64,000 nucleotides of DNA from Candidatus Kapaibacterium sp. (GCA_026003475.1 BPHJ01000001.1:1884501-1948500); one strand, 5' to 3'. Shown: positions 54,988-64,000, counted from the first letter of the stretch. Notes: generated from the letters alone by a model not told the origin. A program made the numbers and translations.

Positions 54988-56345
54988 ACGCGCGCGCCAT
55001 CATTCGATGGGTAGCAGGACTGCTCGACCGGCTCAGTCTCGAACGAGAGCGCGCAGAGCCTGCTGATACCCTCGCAGCAATCGAACGCGATATCGAGTTC
55101 CGTGGCGTCAACCTTTGGGTTCTTATTTGCGCCGTTGTCGTCGCATCGGTTGGATTGAATGTCAACTCGACGGCAGTTATCATCGGTGCGATGCTCATCT
55201 CACCGCTGATGGGACCGATTATCGGGATCGGTGTGAGTCTTGCGACGTACAACCTGACGCTGCTCAAACGCTCCGCACGGAATTTTGGTGTCGCGGTGCT
55301 CTTCAGCGTGCTGACCTCGGCGCTCTACTTTGCGCTCTCTCCCCTGACCGAAGCCCAGTCGGAGCTCTTAGCGCGGACAAGCCCAACGATATGGGATGTC
55401 TTGATTGCGTTTTTTGGTGGACTTGCCGGTATCATTGCCGCTACAAGTCGGGAGAAAAAGCTTACCGTCATCGCGGGCGTGGCGATCGCCACAGCGCTCA
55501 TGCCACCGCTGTGCACCGCCGGTTATGGCATCGCGCGGTGGGATGGGCAATTCTTTTTCGGTGCAATCTACCTGTTCTCGATCAACACGGTGTTCATCAG
55601 CACCGCAGCCTACTTGGTCTCTCAATTGCTTCGCTTCCCGAAGTGGCAACAAGAGAGCCAACAGTTGCAGCAGCGCGTCTATCGCATAGTACTCACCGTC
55701 GTGATTGTCACTGTGCTGCCGAGCATCTATCTTGCCTGGCGAGTCGTTCAGCAGACCGTCGCGGAGCAGCGTGTGCGCACATTCATCCAGAACGAGTTTA
55801 GCTTGCCCCGTACAACGGTGGTCAACTACTACCTTACGCAGCGTGCCGACTCATCAGTCCTCCAGGTGATCTTGGTGGGTGATCCTCTCGACAGCACTGC
55901 TATTGCTGATCGCCAGCGCCGATTGGCGCAGTATGGACTCGCCGGTAAGCTGCGCTTAGAAATCGTGCAAGGGGGCACTCCTGCCGTCTCAACCGAGACA
56001 CTACGTGCTGCGGTGTTGGAGGACTTTTACCAGCGGAGCGAGCAGAAGCTCCGCACGCTGGAAGACAGCATACGGACTCTCGAACAAGCACTCGTGCTTG
56101 CTCGCCAGGACGAGCGTTTGACAGCTTCGCTTGCTGAGGAGGTTGCGGTCCTCTATCCCTCCGTTCGTGGGATTGCGGTGCGCCAGACGGTGCTCCACCA
56201 TCCGTCGAGCACTCAACCCGACACCCTCACCATTGCACTAGTCGAAATCGAACGGCCATCCCGTGCAACACTGAAGCAGCTCGAGCAGTGGCTCCGCACG
56301 CGAACCCGTCAGCCAGAGCTTCGTTTGGTGGTACTTCCCCCGTAA
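54984..56345 (+). CDS. DUF389/TIGR00341-family membrane protein
   Basis: 453 residues. An N-terminal helix is followed by about six membrane segments with the family core [36 protein letters not shown] and [17 protein letters not shown]. The C-terminal ~200 residues are a soluble alpha/beta part with a coiled coil ([27 protein letters not shown]). The family is widespread and of unknown function, thought to be a transporter or channel. Coupled to the DUF2231-like gene by a 4-bp overlap. Confidence 0.8.
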   Translation: MNARAIIRWVAGLLDRLSLERERAEPADTLAAIERDIEFRGVNLWVLICAVVVASVGLNVNSTAVIIGAMLISPLMGPIIGIGVSLATYNLTLLKRSARNFGVAVLFSVLTSALYFALSPLTEAQSELLARTSPTIWDVLIAFFGGLAGIIAATSREKKLTVIAGVAIATALMPPLCTAGYGIARWDGQFFFGAIYLFSINTVFISTAAYLVSQLLRFPKWQQESQQLQQRVYRIVLTVVIVTVLPSIYLAWRVVQQTVAEQRVRTFIQNEFSLPRTTVVNYYLTQRADSSVLQVILVGDPLDSTAIADRQRRLAQYGLAGKLRLEIVQGGTPAVSTETLRAAVLEDFYQRSEQKLRTLEDSIRTLEQALVLARQDERLTASLAEEVAVLYPSVRGIAVRQTVLHHPSSTQPDTLTIALVEIERPSRATLKQLEQWLRTRTRQPELRLVVLPP

Positions 56346-56430
56346 CCGTCGGCGTCATTCCGACACAAACAACCGCACTTTTTGCCCAGCGGCGCTGTTC
56401 CGTAGAACTACGGAATTTTGTGCCGACCTC

Positions 56431-56461
56431 TTGCAGGGGAAAAATTGACGCTGTATTTTCG
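56431..56461 (+). promoter_or_regulatory. Candidate promoter of the OmpA-family gene
   Basis: TTG (56431-56433), a 20-base spacer and TATTTTCG (56454-56461, one mismatch to TAnnTTTG) lie in the 254-bp gap after the DUF389 gene. The leader to the ATG at 56600 would be about 130 bases. The rest of the gap shows no other feature. Confidence 0.5.
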
Positions 56462-56599
56462 AAGCGAGAGCGTAGCCTTGCGCGCACTACATCGGACGCG
56501 TTTCTGGGATCGCTCCCACGAGCACCATCCCCCCGGCACAGAGCCCCTTCGTCAACACAACGAACACGATTGGTCATGTCCCACATTTCTGTAGGAACA

Positions 56600-58240
56600 A
56601 TGCTGATAGGTATTCGACGCATTGGACTTCTGCTTGCCTGCATTGCGATCACCGCAACGGCACAGAATCCGGAGTCATGGGCGGTTAGTTTTGGCGGAGG
56701 CATCGTCAACGGCATCAACGAAGCAGTGAGCCGACCGCTGACGGGGCAATTTCGTGCGGCATTGCTCTATGCAACCAGCCGTTCGGTTGCGATCGAAGCT
56801 GGTGGTGGGTACGCGCTGTTTGCGTCCTCAAAGCTGGAACGGTTCCGTGACTATCGTACTGAAGCACTGCCCCTGGACTTGCGGGTGCGAATTACGCCCT
56901 TCCAATTCCGCGGGGTCAAGCCATACATCTACGCCGGCTTGGGATACGTGTACTACCGCTACGACCCAGCTTCGATTACGCTGGGCGGCTATCGCGACTT
57001 TCCTCCAACCGATCGCGCTGAAGATTCCGTCTCCGGCGCTGCTCCTTACGCACCACTGGGCATCGGACTGAACGTCAAGCTCAGCAATCGCTGGTCCCTC
57101 GATTTCGCGTTGGGCGGACACCCCACCTTCAACGACGACATGAACCCTCTCCACGATGCCCAAAATGATGCCTTCTGGAGTGGGCTTGTCAGCTTCATGT
57201 ACAGCTTCCGGGACGACATCACCGATACCGATGGCGATGGTTTGACCGATCTGGAAGAAGAGCAGCTCGGAACTGATCCGCTCAATCCCGATACCGATGG
57301 CGACGGGCTCAAAGATGGCGAAGAAGTCAAGGTGTATCGGACCAACCCGCTCAATCCCGATACCGATGGCGATGGGCTCAAAGATGGAGCCGAAGTCAAA
57401 CAGCACAAAACCGATCCACTCAAGCCGGACACCGACGGTGATGGACTCAAAGACGGCGACGAGGTCAATCAATACCGCACCAATCCTTTGAGTCCCGATA
57501 CCGACAACGACGGGCTCGGCGATTACGAAGAAATCATGCAGTACAAGACCAGCCCCGTCAAAGCCGATACCGATGGTGATGGCCTAAGCGATGGCGAAGA
57601 AATCAAGCAGTACAAGACCGATCCGCTCAAAGCCGATTCCGATGGCGATGGTCTAAGCGACGGCGAGGAAGTCAAGCAATACAAAACCGATCCGCTCAAA
57701 GTTGACTCCGACGGCGATCGCTTGAGCGACGGCGAGGAAGTCAAGACCTATCGCACCAACCCACTCGACCGCGATACCGACAAGGGCACTGTTGACGACG
57801 GCACCGAAGTCCTTGTCCAAAAGACCAATCCGCTCGATCCGAGCGACGATGTGCCCAAGCCAAAGGAAGAAAAGAAACCCGCACTCGAAGTCGGTAAGAA
57901 GATGCGGCTGCAAGGCATCACCTTCAAAAAGAACAGCGCCGAAATTCTCCCGCGTTCGTATCCAGTGCTCGAGGAAGCACTCAAGACCTTGCAGGACTAT
58001 CCCGAAATGGAAATCGAGATTCAAGGCCACGCCTCCAAGTCTCGCAATAAACGACGCAAAGAGTCACAAGAGGTTCGGCTCTCGCAGCAGCGTGCAGAAT
58101 CTGTGCGCATGTGGCTCATCAACCGCGGAATTGCTCCCACACGCATGATCGCAAAGGGCTATGGCACCAGCGAATTGATTGACCGTCGCCGTCCGTATAG
58201 CTCGGTCAATCAGCGAATCGAGTTCCTGCGGATCAAGTAA
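56600..58240 (+). CDS. OmpA-family outer-membrane protein with thrombospondin-3-like repeats
   Basis: 546 residues. The ATG at 56600 has an AGGA site 4-5 bases upstream and starts the signal peptide ([21 protein letters not shown]); an ATG 8 codons earlier is an alternative. Residues ~25-205 are a beta barrel, 209-414 are nine tandem 22-23-residue repeats of [23 protein letters not shown] type that should bind calcium, and the C-terminal OmpA domain ([56 protein letters not shown]) binds peptidoglycan. Likely a major envelope protein anchoring the outer membrane to the wall. A strong terminator follows. Confidence 0.93.
   Translation: MLIGIRRIGLLLACIAITATAQNPESWAVSFGGGIVNGINEAVSRPLTGQFRAALLYATSRSVAIEAGGGYALFASSKLERFRDYRTEALPLDLRVRITPFQFRGVKPYIYAGLGYVYYRYDPASITLGGYRDFPPTDRAEDSVSGAAPYAPLGIGLNVKLSNRWSLDFALGGHPTFNDDMNPLHDAQNDAFWSGLVSFMYSFRDDITDTDGDGLTDLEEEQLGTDPLNPDTDGDGLKDGEEVKVYRTNPLNPDTDGDGLKDGAEVKQHKTDPLKPDTDGDGLKDGDEVNQYRTNPLSPDTDNDGLGDYEEIMQYKTSPVKADTDGDGLSDGEEIKQYKTDPLKADSDGDGLSDGEEVKQYKTDPLKVDSDGDRLSDGEEVKTYRTNPLDRDTDKGTVDDGTEVLVQKTNPLDPSDDVPKPKEEKKPALEVGKKMRLQGITFKKNSAEILPRSYPVLEEALKTLQDYPEMEIEIQGHASKSRNKRRKESQEVRLSQQRAESVRMWLINRGIAPTRMIAKGYGTSELIDRRRPYSSVNQRIEFLRIK
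57224..57841 (+). repeat. Tandem 69-bp coding repeat (thrombospondin-3-like units)
   Basis: Nine in-frame units, the first 66 bp and eight of 69 bp, each starting GATACCGATGGCGATGG or a close variant and encoding DTDGDG. The central units are the most alike; the last has lost the DGDG core (DTDKGTVDD). They lie between the barrel and OmpA domains of one gene. Confidence 0.9.
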
Positions 58241-58257
58241 ATCGCGGCATATCACGC

Positions 58258-58296
58258 AAAAAGCCCTTTCCTGCTCTGCGCGGGAAAGGGCTTTTT
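58258..58296. terminator. Strong bidirectional terminator
   Basis: A AAAAAGCCCTTTCC arm and its complement GGAAAGGGCTTTTT form a 14-bp stem with an 11-base loop. The A-run and T-run make it an intrinsic terminator in both directions, between the convergent OmpA-family gene and purK. Confidence 0.93.
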
Positions 58297-58327
58297 CGTT
58301 GCCGTGTGGCGCGCAACAACGCGCGTG

Positions 58328-59494
58328 TTACCAAATGAATCCTTCCGCAGCTCCTCGTGCACGGCCCAGCGCTTCGTCGAGCGTGTTTCCGACCGCAGTG
58401 ATATGCCCCATCTTCCGCCCAACGCGGCAATCGTTCTTGCCGTACAGATGGAGCCATGCTCTCCCATGGCCGAGCGCCTCGATGGGACTGTCGGGAATAC
58501 CGCTACCGCTGCGCTCTCCGAGCAGGTTGATCATCACCGCTGCTGGAACAATCATATCGGGCGCACCCAGTGGCAAATTGCACACTGCACGAACGCAGTT
58601 TTCGAACTGCGAGGTCTGGCATGCTTCGATCGTGTAATGTCCGCTGTTGTGCGGGCGCGGTGCTATTTCGTTGAAGAGCACCCGGCCATCCTCGGTCAAG
58701 AACAGCTCGACGCCGAAGACCCCAACTCCACCAACAGCTTCGACGGCAGCACGAGCAAGCGCACGCGCCTGCTCGGCAAGGGCAGGTTCAATAGGCGCTG
58801 GGGCTAACACGGCACGGCAAATGTGCTGTTCTTGGATTGTCTGCACACAGGGATACACCACGTGTTCACCCCGCCTATTTCGCGCAACGATCACGGCAAG
58901 TTCCATCCGAAAGCGGACGAATTCTTCCACCATAAGCTCCCGCGGATGCTCCCCGCTTCGGAAGCGCTGCCAGACGGCAGCAATATCGCGCGCGGATTCT
59001 ATCAGGGCATTGCCGTAGCCATCGTAGCCGAACGTGCGCGTCTTGACCACAACCGGATAGCCATGTCCGGCAGCAAATGCGGTAATATCGTCCGAGGTTT
59101 GCGCTGCAGCAAATGCTGGTGTCGGGATACCTGCACGCGCCATTGTTTGCTTTTGTACGAGCTTATCACGCACAAGCGCAACCGTCCGCGGTTCGGGCAA
59201 GACCAAGCGTCGCTCCGCTACGCGTTCGAGGAGCTCTGGCGCAACGAACTCGTTTTCAAGCGTGACAATGTCGCAAGCGTTGGTGAAGCGATCGAGTTCC
59301 TCCGGGTCGTTCCACCCGCCGGGGAATTCAAGCTTGGTCATCACGCCGGCCGGCGATGGGGTCCCATGCTCGATGATGGCAACCCGAAGCCCCAGCCGAT
59401 AGGCAGCCATTGCGGTCATCTTTGCAAGCTGCCCACCACCAATGATGCCGATGATGAGGACGCGTCCTGGATCGTACGGCGATGGCAGCATCAA
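58328..59494 (-). CDS. purK: 5-(carboxyamino)imidazole ribonucleotide synthase
   Basis: 388 residues of the ATP-grasp superfamily. It carboxylates AIR to N5-CAIR in purine synthesis. Seen: the N-terminal IGIIGGGQLAKM, VTLENEFV, VRDKLVQKQTMARAGIPTP, VVVKTRTFGYDGYGN and EIAPRPHNSGHYTIEACQTSQFE, all diagnostic for PurK. An ATG-ATG pair makes the start 59494 or 59491. It overlaps the stop of the upstream barrel gene by 4 bases. purE is not in the window. Confidence 0.96.
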   Translation of the reverse strand: MMLPSPYDPGRVLIIGIIGGGQLAKMTAMAAYRLGLRVAIIEHGTPSPAGVMTKLEFPGGWNDPEELDRFTNACDIVTLENEFVAPELLERVAERRLVLPEPRTVALVRDKLVQKQTMARAGIPTPAFAAAQTSDDITAFAAGHGYPVVVKTRTFGYDGYGNALIESARDIAAVWQRFRSGEHPRELMVEEFVRFRMELAVIVARNRRGEHVVYPCVQTIQEQHICRAVLAPAPIEPALAEQARALARAAVEAVGGVGVFGVELFLTEDGRVLFNEIAPRPHNSGHYTIEACQTSQFENCVRAVCNLPLGAPDMIVPAAVMINLLGERSGSGIPDSPIEALGHGRAWLHLYGKNDCRVGRKMGHITAVGNTLDEALGRARGAAEGFIW

Positions 59495-60036
59495 CGGAAG
59501 TAGTAAATGATACCCAGTTGCGGCGTCGGGAAGACCTGAACCCCCAGCTCACCAATGAAAAACGTCAGTGGAGCTTCTACCGTCAACGCAGCAGCCCGCG
59601 AAATGAACCACTCATAACCAACCCCCAGCCCCAAGCGTGTTGGGTACGAGAGCACGTTCCCTACCGAATCTTTATCGTCGGCATAGTAGCCAAGACCGGC
59701 CAATCCATAGAACCGCGAGTCGAGCGAGTTGTCGAATTGATACTGCACCTCAGCACCGACCGAATACCATGACCGATTTTTGCCAGCAGTAATGTAGCCA
59801 GCATTCAGCTCCAGTGCATATCGCTGGGGCGAGGTGTAGCGGAACGAAAACCCAACGCCCGAGACAAAGCCAAGCTGGAACCCGACACCGTAGTACGGCG
59901 CCACATCGAGCGCAACCGCTGGGCGTTCGGCAGTGGTATCTGCAGCACGAAGCGTTCGCTGGGGAATTTGCTGTGCAGACGCACTAAGCGCTCCAGCAAG
60001 CAAACACACCAGAGCAGTTCGGTACAACGACATCAT
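59491..60036 (-). CDS. Small outer-membrane beta-barrel protein
   Basis: 181 residues from the ATG at 60036 (60033 also possible). A signal peptide (LYRTALVCLLAGALSASAQ) precedes a series of amphipathic strands (VGFQLGFVSGVGFSFRYT, YSVGAEVQYQFD, LGLGVGYEWF) ending in GIIYYFR, a typical outer-membrane terminal strand. The open frame continues into the divergent mutY gene but has no conserved content there. It overlaps purK by 4 bases, so a purine gene and an envelope protein are probably on one mRNA. Function unknown. Confidence 0.65.
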   Translation of the reverse strand: MMSLYRTALVCLLAGALSASAQQIPQRTLRAADTTAERPAVALDVAPYYGVGFQLGFVSGVGFSFRYTSPQRYALELNAGYITAGKNRSWYSVGAEVQYQFDNSLDSRFYGLAGLGYYADDKDSVGNVLSYPTRLGLGVGYEWFISRAAALTVEAPLTFFIGELGVQVFPTPQLGIIYYFR

Positions 60037-60052
60037 GACACCAGAAACACCA

Positions 60053-60994
60053 ATGATGAACAGACATAACAAAGATACAGCACACCGAGCGTGGATCATG
60101 CGGCGCCTTCGCGCGTGGTTCGACACGAACCGCCGCGATCTACCCTGGCGTCGAGAGCCGCGCGATCCATACCACGTTCTCGTTGCAGAGGTAATGCTCC
60201 AGCAAACGCAGGTCTGGCGCGTCGAGCCTGTGTTTGAACGATTCGTTGCACAATTTCCAACGCTCGAAGCGCTCGCCCGCGCACCGCAAGCAGCCGTCAT
60301 CATTGCCTGGCAGGGACTCGGATACAATCGCCGCGCTGTGAATCTGCTCCGCTGCGCAACGCTGATCGTAGAACGCTATGGCGGCTTCATGCCTGACGAT
60401 CCCCAGACTCTTCGCACCTTGCCTGGCATTGGCGATTACACGGCATCGGCAGTTTGTGCGTTTGCGTTCGGTAAGGATATTGCCGTCGTGGACGTCAATG
60501 TTCACCGTGTACTCAGCAGGGTGTGGGTGCCGCAAGCGACCGAAGCGGACCTGTTGCCGCGGCAACAGGTGCAGGCGCTTGCTCGTAGCCTTCTCCCACG
60601 CGGTGGTGGTCGGTGGTGGAACGAAGCACTCATGGACCTGGGTTCCCTACTCTGTCGTCGCCGCCAGCCACGCTGCACCGATTGTCCGCTTCGGGTGCGA
60701 TGTGCTTCAGCAGGAACAATGGCACCGCCGCCACAGCAGCGACGCACCGAGCCAACCTATCGCGGGATCCCGCGGCGGCTCTGGCGCGGACGGCTGATCG
60801 CAATACTCCGCCAACAGTCACCGCGCTTGGTCGCTGATTGTGCCGATGCTCTCTTTGCCACTCCGACAGCGGGCGACCAGCGCTGGCTGCATGCCCTGCT
60901 CCGACAATTGGCACGCGATGGCTTAGTCGTCGTTACCGGTGAAACGGTCGCCCTCCCCGGCACCGAGTTCGCAGTTGGAACGTACCGACAATGA
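60053..60994 (+). CDS. mutY: A/G-specific adenine DNA glycosylase
   Basis: 313 residues from the ATG at 60053. It removes adenine paired with 8-oxoguanine. Conserved: WRREPRDPYHVLVAEVMLQQTQV with catalytic Glu46, the helix-hairpin-helix LRTLPGIGDYTASAV, catalytic Asp147 in VVDVNVHRVLSRV, and the [4Fe-4S] cysteines 201, 208, 211 and 217 (C-X6-C-X2-C-X5-C). It is short at the C-terminus, lacking most of the NUDIX-like domain that reads 8-oxoguanine. The start is not supported by a good ribosome site; ATGs at 60035 and 60098 are also in frame. The stop overlaps the next gene by 4 bases. Confidence 0.9.
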   Translation: MMNRHNKDTAHRAWIMRRLRAWFDTNRRDLPWRREPRDPYHVLVAEVMLQQTQVWRVEPVFERFVAQFPTLEALARAPQAAVIIAWQGLGYNRRAVNLLRCATLIVERYGGFMPDDPQTLRTLPGIGDYTASAVCAFAFGKDIAVVDVNVHRVLSRVWVPQATEADLLPRQQVQALARSLLPRGGGRWWNEALMDLGSLLCRRRQPRCTDCPLRVRCASAGTMAPPPQQRRTEPTYRGIPRRLWRGRLIAILRQQSPRLVADCADALFATPTAGDQRWLHALLRQLARDGLVVVTGETVALPGTEFAVGTYRQ

Positions 60995-63381
60995 TTTCGC
61001 CGTTTCGTTCGTTTAGTGTCGCTGTTTCGTCCATTACCTCGCCCATGAACACCGAATCACAGCTCCACCTTGCCGACGGTTTTTCGTACGCGGACTTGCA
61101 CACAATCCACGGTCTGCGGCGCCTCTACACTGCATGGGAGCAGTTTTTTGCAAACCATAACCCGGACGGTTACAAACAATTCTGTGCTCTGCGAGACCGA
61201 ACTGCCGAAGAACTTCCTCCACCGCAGCAGAGCGCAATCTTGATGCGTGCTGCCGAAGCAGTGGAGCTGTTCCTGGCGCACCTTTTTGGCATTGAAGCTG
61301 AGCGCAGGGCACTTGCTGCACGTATCGAACGCGAGCGCCGCATCACCGCTCTGCGGAGTGAATTTCTCAAGCGTGCTGCGCTTCGGCACAAGCAGTTGGA
61401 TACCTCACCCCAGCGGTGGCAAATCCTTTCGGACGGCTACGAGCAAGTGCAGCGTCTTTTCCCATCGCTCCAGTGGCAGGACGAAGAAGCAGCCCTTGCC
61501 GATGCTGTGCACCAGCTCCAGGAAGCAGCACGCGGTGCATCCACCAATAGCATCCCTCCCGACCGTGCCGCAGAGCTCCTGACGTTGCTGGAGGAATACC
61601 TGCTCGTGCGTCGAATCGTCGCACCCGAAACGCTCAGCGGCTGGTTGCTTGCCTGGACGCCGCGTAAGACCGATCCGGCACACTTGGTCGAAGCATCAAC
61701 CGTGGTGGCCGATGGTGTCGAGCGCTGGCACGGCACGCACTTGCGTCATCGGGATGGTTTTGCCTTGACTGACCAGCGAGCATCGCTCCGGCAGGTGATG
61801 GGGCAAATTGACTACTGCATGATCTGCCACGAGCGACAGAAAGATTCCTGTTCGAAAGGTTTCCGCAATCCCGACGGAACCTACAAGCGCAATCCACTCG
61901 GAGTGACTCTCACTGGCTGCCCTCTTGAGGAACACATCAGCCAGATGCATGCACTCAAAGCGCGCGGTTATTCGCTGGCAGCGCTGACGATGGTAACCAT
62001 CAACAATCCCTTCTGCGCTGGCACTGGTCACCGCATCTGCAACGACTGCATGAAAGGCTGCATCTTCCAAAAACAAGAGCCGGTCAACATTCCTCAAATC
62101 GAAACCAGCGTGCTGACCGACGTACTGGGACTGCCATGGGGCGTTGAACTCTATGACCTGCTCACGCGGTGGAATCCACTCCGATTGGAGCGCCCTGTTC
62201 CGCTGCCGTACAACGGACGCAAAGTGCTCGTCGTCGGGATGGGTCCGGCTGGTTATACGCTGTCGCTCTACTTGCTCAACGATGGGTTTGGCGTCGTTGG
62301 GATTGATGGGCTGAAAATCGAACCTTTGCCCGTCGAGTGGATCGGCAGCGACCAGGTCCCCCCTCAACCGATTCGCGATTGGCAAGCGATAACCGAACCA
62401 CTCGATCGCCGCATTCCACGCGGCTTCGGCGGCGTTAGCGAATACGGCATCACCGTCCGCTGGGACAAAAACTTTCTGACCCTGCTGCAGCTCATTCTCC
62501 AGCGACGGGGCACGTTCCTGCTGCTCGACGGTGTTCGCTTCGGTGGCACCATCACACTCGAGGATGCCTGGGAGCAGGGATTCGACCATGTCGCCCTCTG
62601 CACCGGTGCCGGACGGCCGCGGATTATCAGCGTCGAGAACAACCTCGCCCGCGGGGTGCGCAAAGCATCAGATTTTCTGATGTCGCTCCAGCTAACCGGC
62701 GCTGCCCAGCACGATAGCTTTGCCAACCTTCAACTCCGCTTGCCAACCATCGTCATCGGTGGCGGCTTGACGGGCATTGACACTGCCACCGAAGCACTGG
62801 CATACTACGCCATTCAAGTGGAACGCTTCTACCAGCGCGCCTGCACCTTGATCGCTGCCGCAGGCGAGGAGGCATTCTGGTCGCGCTTCCGTGGCGACGA
62901 TCGCAGCATCGCCGAGGAGTTCTTCGCCCATGGGCAAGCAATTGCAGCCGAGCGCACGCGAGCAGCCGCCTCCGGTGAGCAGCCGCAGTTGCTATCGTTG
63001 CTGCAGCAGTGGGGTGGCGTCCAGCTTGTGTACCGCAAACGCTGGCAGGACTCACCCGCCTACCGACTCAACCACGAGGAAATCGAAAAGGCACTCGAAG
63101 AAGGTATCGAGATGATCGAGTGTCTCGACCCACGCCGCTTTGTGCTCGATGAGCACCGACATATCCGTGCCGTGGTCTTCGAGCGTATCGCGTGGGATGG
63201 CACGCGCTATGTCCCTACCGGTGAACTCATCGAGCTGCCTGCACGGAGCGTGATCATCGCTGCCGGTACCCAACCGAACATCACCTACGAGCGGGAATAT
63301 CCCGGCACCTTCGAACTCGACGACAGCGGTCGCTACTACCGAGCTTACACCCGCGCAGTACCGGAGCTGGTCACCGAGTAG
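60991..63381 (+). CDS. FAD-dependent oxidoreductase with GltD-like Fe-S region
   Basis: 796 residues; starts by ATGA overlap with mutY, with an ATG at 61045 as alternative. Residues ~20-250 are helical and of unknown role. A cysteine-rich section follows: Cys276/279/287/310 and Cys342/350/353/357 (FCAGTGHRICNDCMKGC), resembling the Fe-S ligands before the FAD domain in glutamate synthase small subunits. Then an FAD-binding motif (VVGMGPAGYTLSLYLL) and an NAD(P)-type motif (IVIGGGLTGIDTATEA) near residue 590. Longer relatives appear to have an added ferredoxin-reductase-like end after the AAGTQPNITYEREYPGTFELD segment; here the frame stops soon after. Probably an electron-transfer enzyme, partner unknown. 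Confidence 0.75.
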   Translation: MISPFRSFSVAVSSITSPMNTESQLHLADGFSYADLHTIHGLRRLYTAWEQFFANHNPDGYKQFCALRDRTAEELPPPQQSAILMRAAEAVELFLAHLFGIEAERRALAARIERERRITALRSEFLKRAALRHKQLDTSPQRWQILSDGYEQVQRLFPSLQWQDEEAALADAVHQLQEAARGASTNSIPPDRAAELLTLLEEYLLVRRIVAPETLSGWLLAWTPRKTDPAHLVEASTVVADGVERWHGTHLRHRDGFALTDQRASLRQVMGQIDYCMICHERQKDSCSKGFRNPDGTYKRNPLGVTLTGCPLEEHISQMHALKARGYSLAALTMVTINNPFCAGTGHRICNDCMKGCIFQKQEPVNIPQIETSVLTDVLGLPWGVELYDLLTRWNPLRLERPVPLPYNGRKVLVVGMGPAGYTLSLYLLNDGFGVVGIDGLKIEPLPVEWIGSDQVPPQPIRDWQAITEPLDRRIPRGFGGVSEYGITVRWDKNFLTLLQLILQRRGTFLLLDGVRFGGTITLEDAWEQGFDHVALCTGAGRPRIISVENNLARGVRKASDFLMSLQLTGAAQHDSFANLQLRLPTIVIGGGLTGIDTATEALAYYAIQVERFYQRACTLIAAAGEEAFWSRFRGDDRSIAEEFFAHGQAIAAERTRAAASGEQPQLLSLLQQWGGVQLVYRKRWQDSPAYRLNHEEIEKALEEGIEMIECLDPRRFVLDEHRHIRAVVFERIAWDGTRYVPTGELIELPARSVIIAAGTQPNITYEREYPGTFELDDSGRYYRAYTRAVPELVTE

Positions 63382-63554
63382 TGCTGCTGCGCACCGCTTA
63401 TGCGCTGCGCTGGCGTGCGATGGCCTCTTCCGATAGCCGCCTCGAGATCATGCCCCGCTTCCTAACGCCTTCGCAAGCTGGCATGCGCGCACTGCTCCCG
63501 CAAAAAAAATCGGCGCAGGAGCTGTGGTGTTGGCTCCAGCGCCGCACGCTCTGA
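63381..63554 (+). CDS. Possible 57-residue ORF after the FAD oxidoreductase
   Basis: A GTG overlaps the preceding TAG stop by one base and opens a 57-codon frame in a different phase, ending at TGA 63552-63554. Composition is Arg/Leu-rich with a Trp pair (LWCWLQRR). No family recognised and no ribosome site visible, so it may be chance or a decayed remnant. Confidence 0.18.
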   Translation: MLLRTAYALRWRAMASSDSRLEIMPRFLTPSQAGMRALLPQKKSAQELWCWLQRRTL

Positions 63555-63573
63555 TTGCACCCTACTCGAGTGC

Positions 63574-64000
63574 TTACTTATCGTCCACGACGGTGAACTC
63601 GGCATCCTCGACGCCCGGCGTTGCTGCCGATCCATCGCCAGAGCCAGTAGTCGTGCCGCTGGTGCTCCCTCCTCCGGTGCTACTTGCCTGATACATGGCA
63701 GCGCTAGCGTCGTTCCAGGCTTTCGTGAGCGCATCCATCGCCGGACGTATATCGACTGGATTGTTCTTGATGGCATCCTGGAGCCGCTCTTTGGCTTGTT
63801 CGATGCCAGAGCGATGCTCTGCCGAGAGCTTGTCGCCCAGTTCCTGGAGCTGCTTGTCGGTTTGGTACACGAGCTGATCGGCTTGATTGCGCAGCTCGAT
63901 TTCTTCGCGGCGTTTTTTATCCTCGGCAGCGTGCTCTTGGGCATCGCGCTTCATGCGCTCGATTTCTTCCTTGCTCAAGCCCGACGATGCCGTAATGCGG
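63574..64000 (-). CDS. dnaK: Chaperone DnaK, C-terminal part (5' end outside window)
   Basis: The open frame runs through the right edge; the internal TTG at 63978 is not a start. About 141 residues are visible: the end of the substrate-binding domain ([42 protein letters not shown] region), the helical lid ([21 protein letters not shown]-like), a Gly/Ser/Thr-rich linker, and a DDAEF-like ending ([11 protein letters not shown]) that resembles the EEVD-type acidic tail of bacterial DnaK. DnaK folds proteins with DnaJ and GrpE in the cytoplasm. Confidence 0.93.
   Translation of the reverse strand, partial: RITASSGLSKEEIERMKRDAQEHAAEDKKRREEIELRNQADQLVYQTDKQLQELGDKLSAEHRSGIEQAKERLQDAIKNNPVDIRPAMDALTKAWNDASAAMYQASSTGGGSTSGTTTGSGDGSAATPGVEDAEFTVVDDK

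Noticed and set aside
57224..57841. CRISPR-like periodic repeat
   Set aside because: The 69-bp periodicity is an in-frame protein repeat with no unique spacers.

Overview
The window reads as chromosomal DNA from a bacterium of the Bacteroidota/Chlorobiota (FCB) group, possibly a Kapabacteria- or Ignavibacteria-like lineage. Signs are several secreted proteins that look like type IX secretion cargo, TonB-dependent receptors including an Oar-like one, a Bacteroidota-type dCTP deaminase, AMP nucleosidase and Kup, and promoter elements of the TTTG-N(19-21)-TAnnTTTG kind instead of TTGACA/TATAAT. The lineage call is inference; no rRNA is present. Base composition looks moderately GC-rich throughout and I see no insertion sequence, integrase, phage gene or CRISPR array. 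Genes are packed tightly with many 4-bp stop/start overlaps, and no stretch above 300 bp lacks a gene.

Layout. 1-2.1 kb: end of kup, murI, an SDR oxidoreductase. 2.2-7.2 kb: secreted PhoD-like phosphatase, lone nuoL, class II glutamine amidotransferase. 7.4-10 kb: S9 peptidase overlapping a sirtuin. 10-14 kb (minus): glgA, a DUF4270-like lipoprotein and an outer-membrane barrel. 14.2-18.7 kb: two tandem surface proteins with CXnCH motifs, Ig-like repeats and T9SS-type tails. 18.7-24 kb: rhodanese, a hypothetical protein, tRNA-Ser(GCT) with its terminator, lone pntB, a SIMPL protein, dcd, a lipoprotein, plsC. 24-30.5 kb: two convergent TonB receptors and AMP nucleosidase. 30.7-31.6 kb: a DksA/TraR-type protein with a histone-H1-like tail.

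31.8-36.9 kb (minus) is a flagellar hook block, fliJ-motE-fliK-flgD-TIGR02530-flgE, showing that the organism probably builds flagella. It is followed by an aminotransferase, an MFS transporter, a small membrane protein, a histidine kinase and prfB with a programmed +1 frameshift. 42.2-48.9 kb (minus) is a compact run: aldehyde dehydrogenase, DcuC-type transporter, FAD oxidoreductase, beta-propeller lipoprotein, lnt. 49-54.4 kb holds a TonB receptor with a small membrane protein, and divergently a secreted beta-propeller-like protein; their promoters interleave. 54.5-58.2 kb: DUF2231 and DUF389 membrane proteins and an OmpA-family protein with calcium-type repeats. 58.3-64 kb: purK, a barrel protein, mutY, a GltD-like FAD/Fe-S oxidoreductase and the end of dnaK.

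No defence or biosynthetic island is visible. The most unusual items are the H1-tailed DksA-like protein, the paired CXnCH surface proteins with matched promoters, the terminator wedged between tRNA-Ser and orphan pntB, the interleaved divergent promoters near 51.75 kb and a sigma-28-like site before fliJ.
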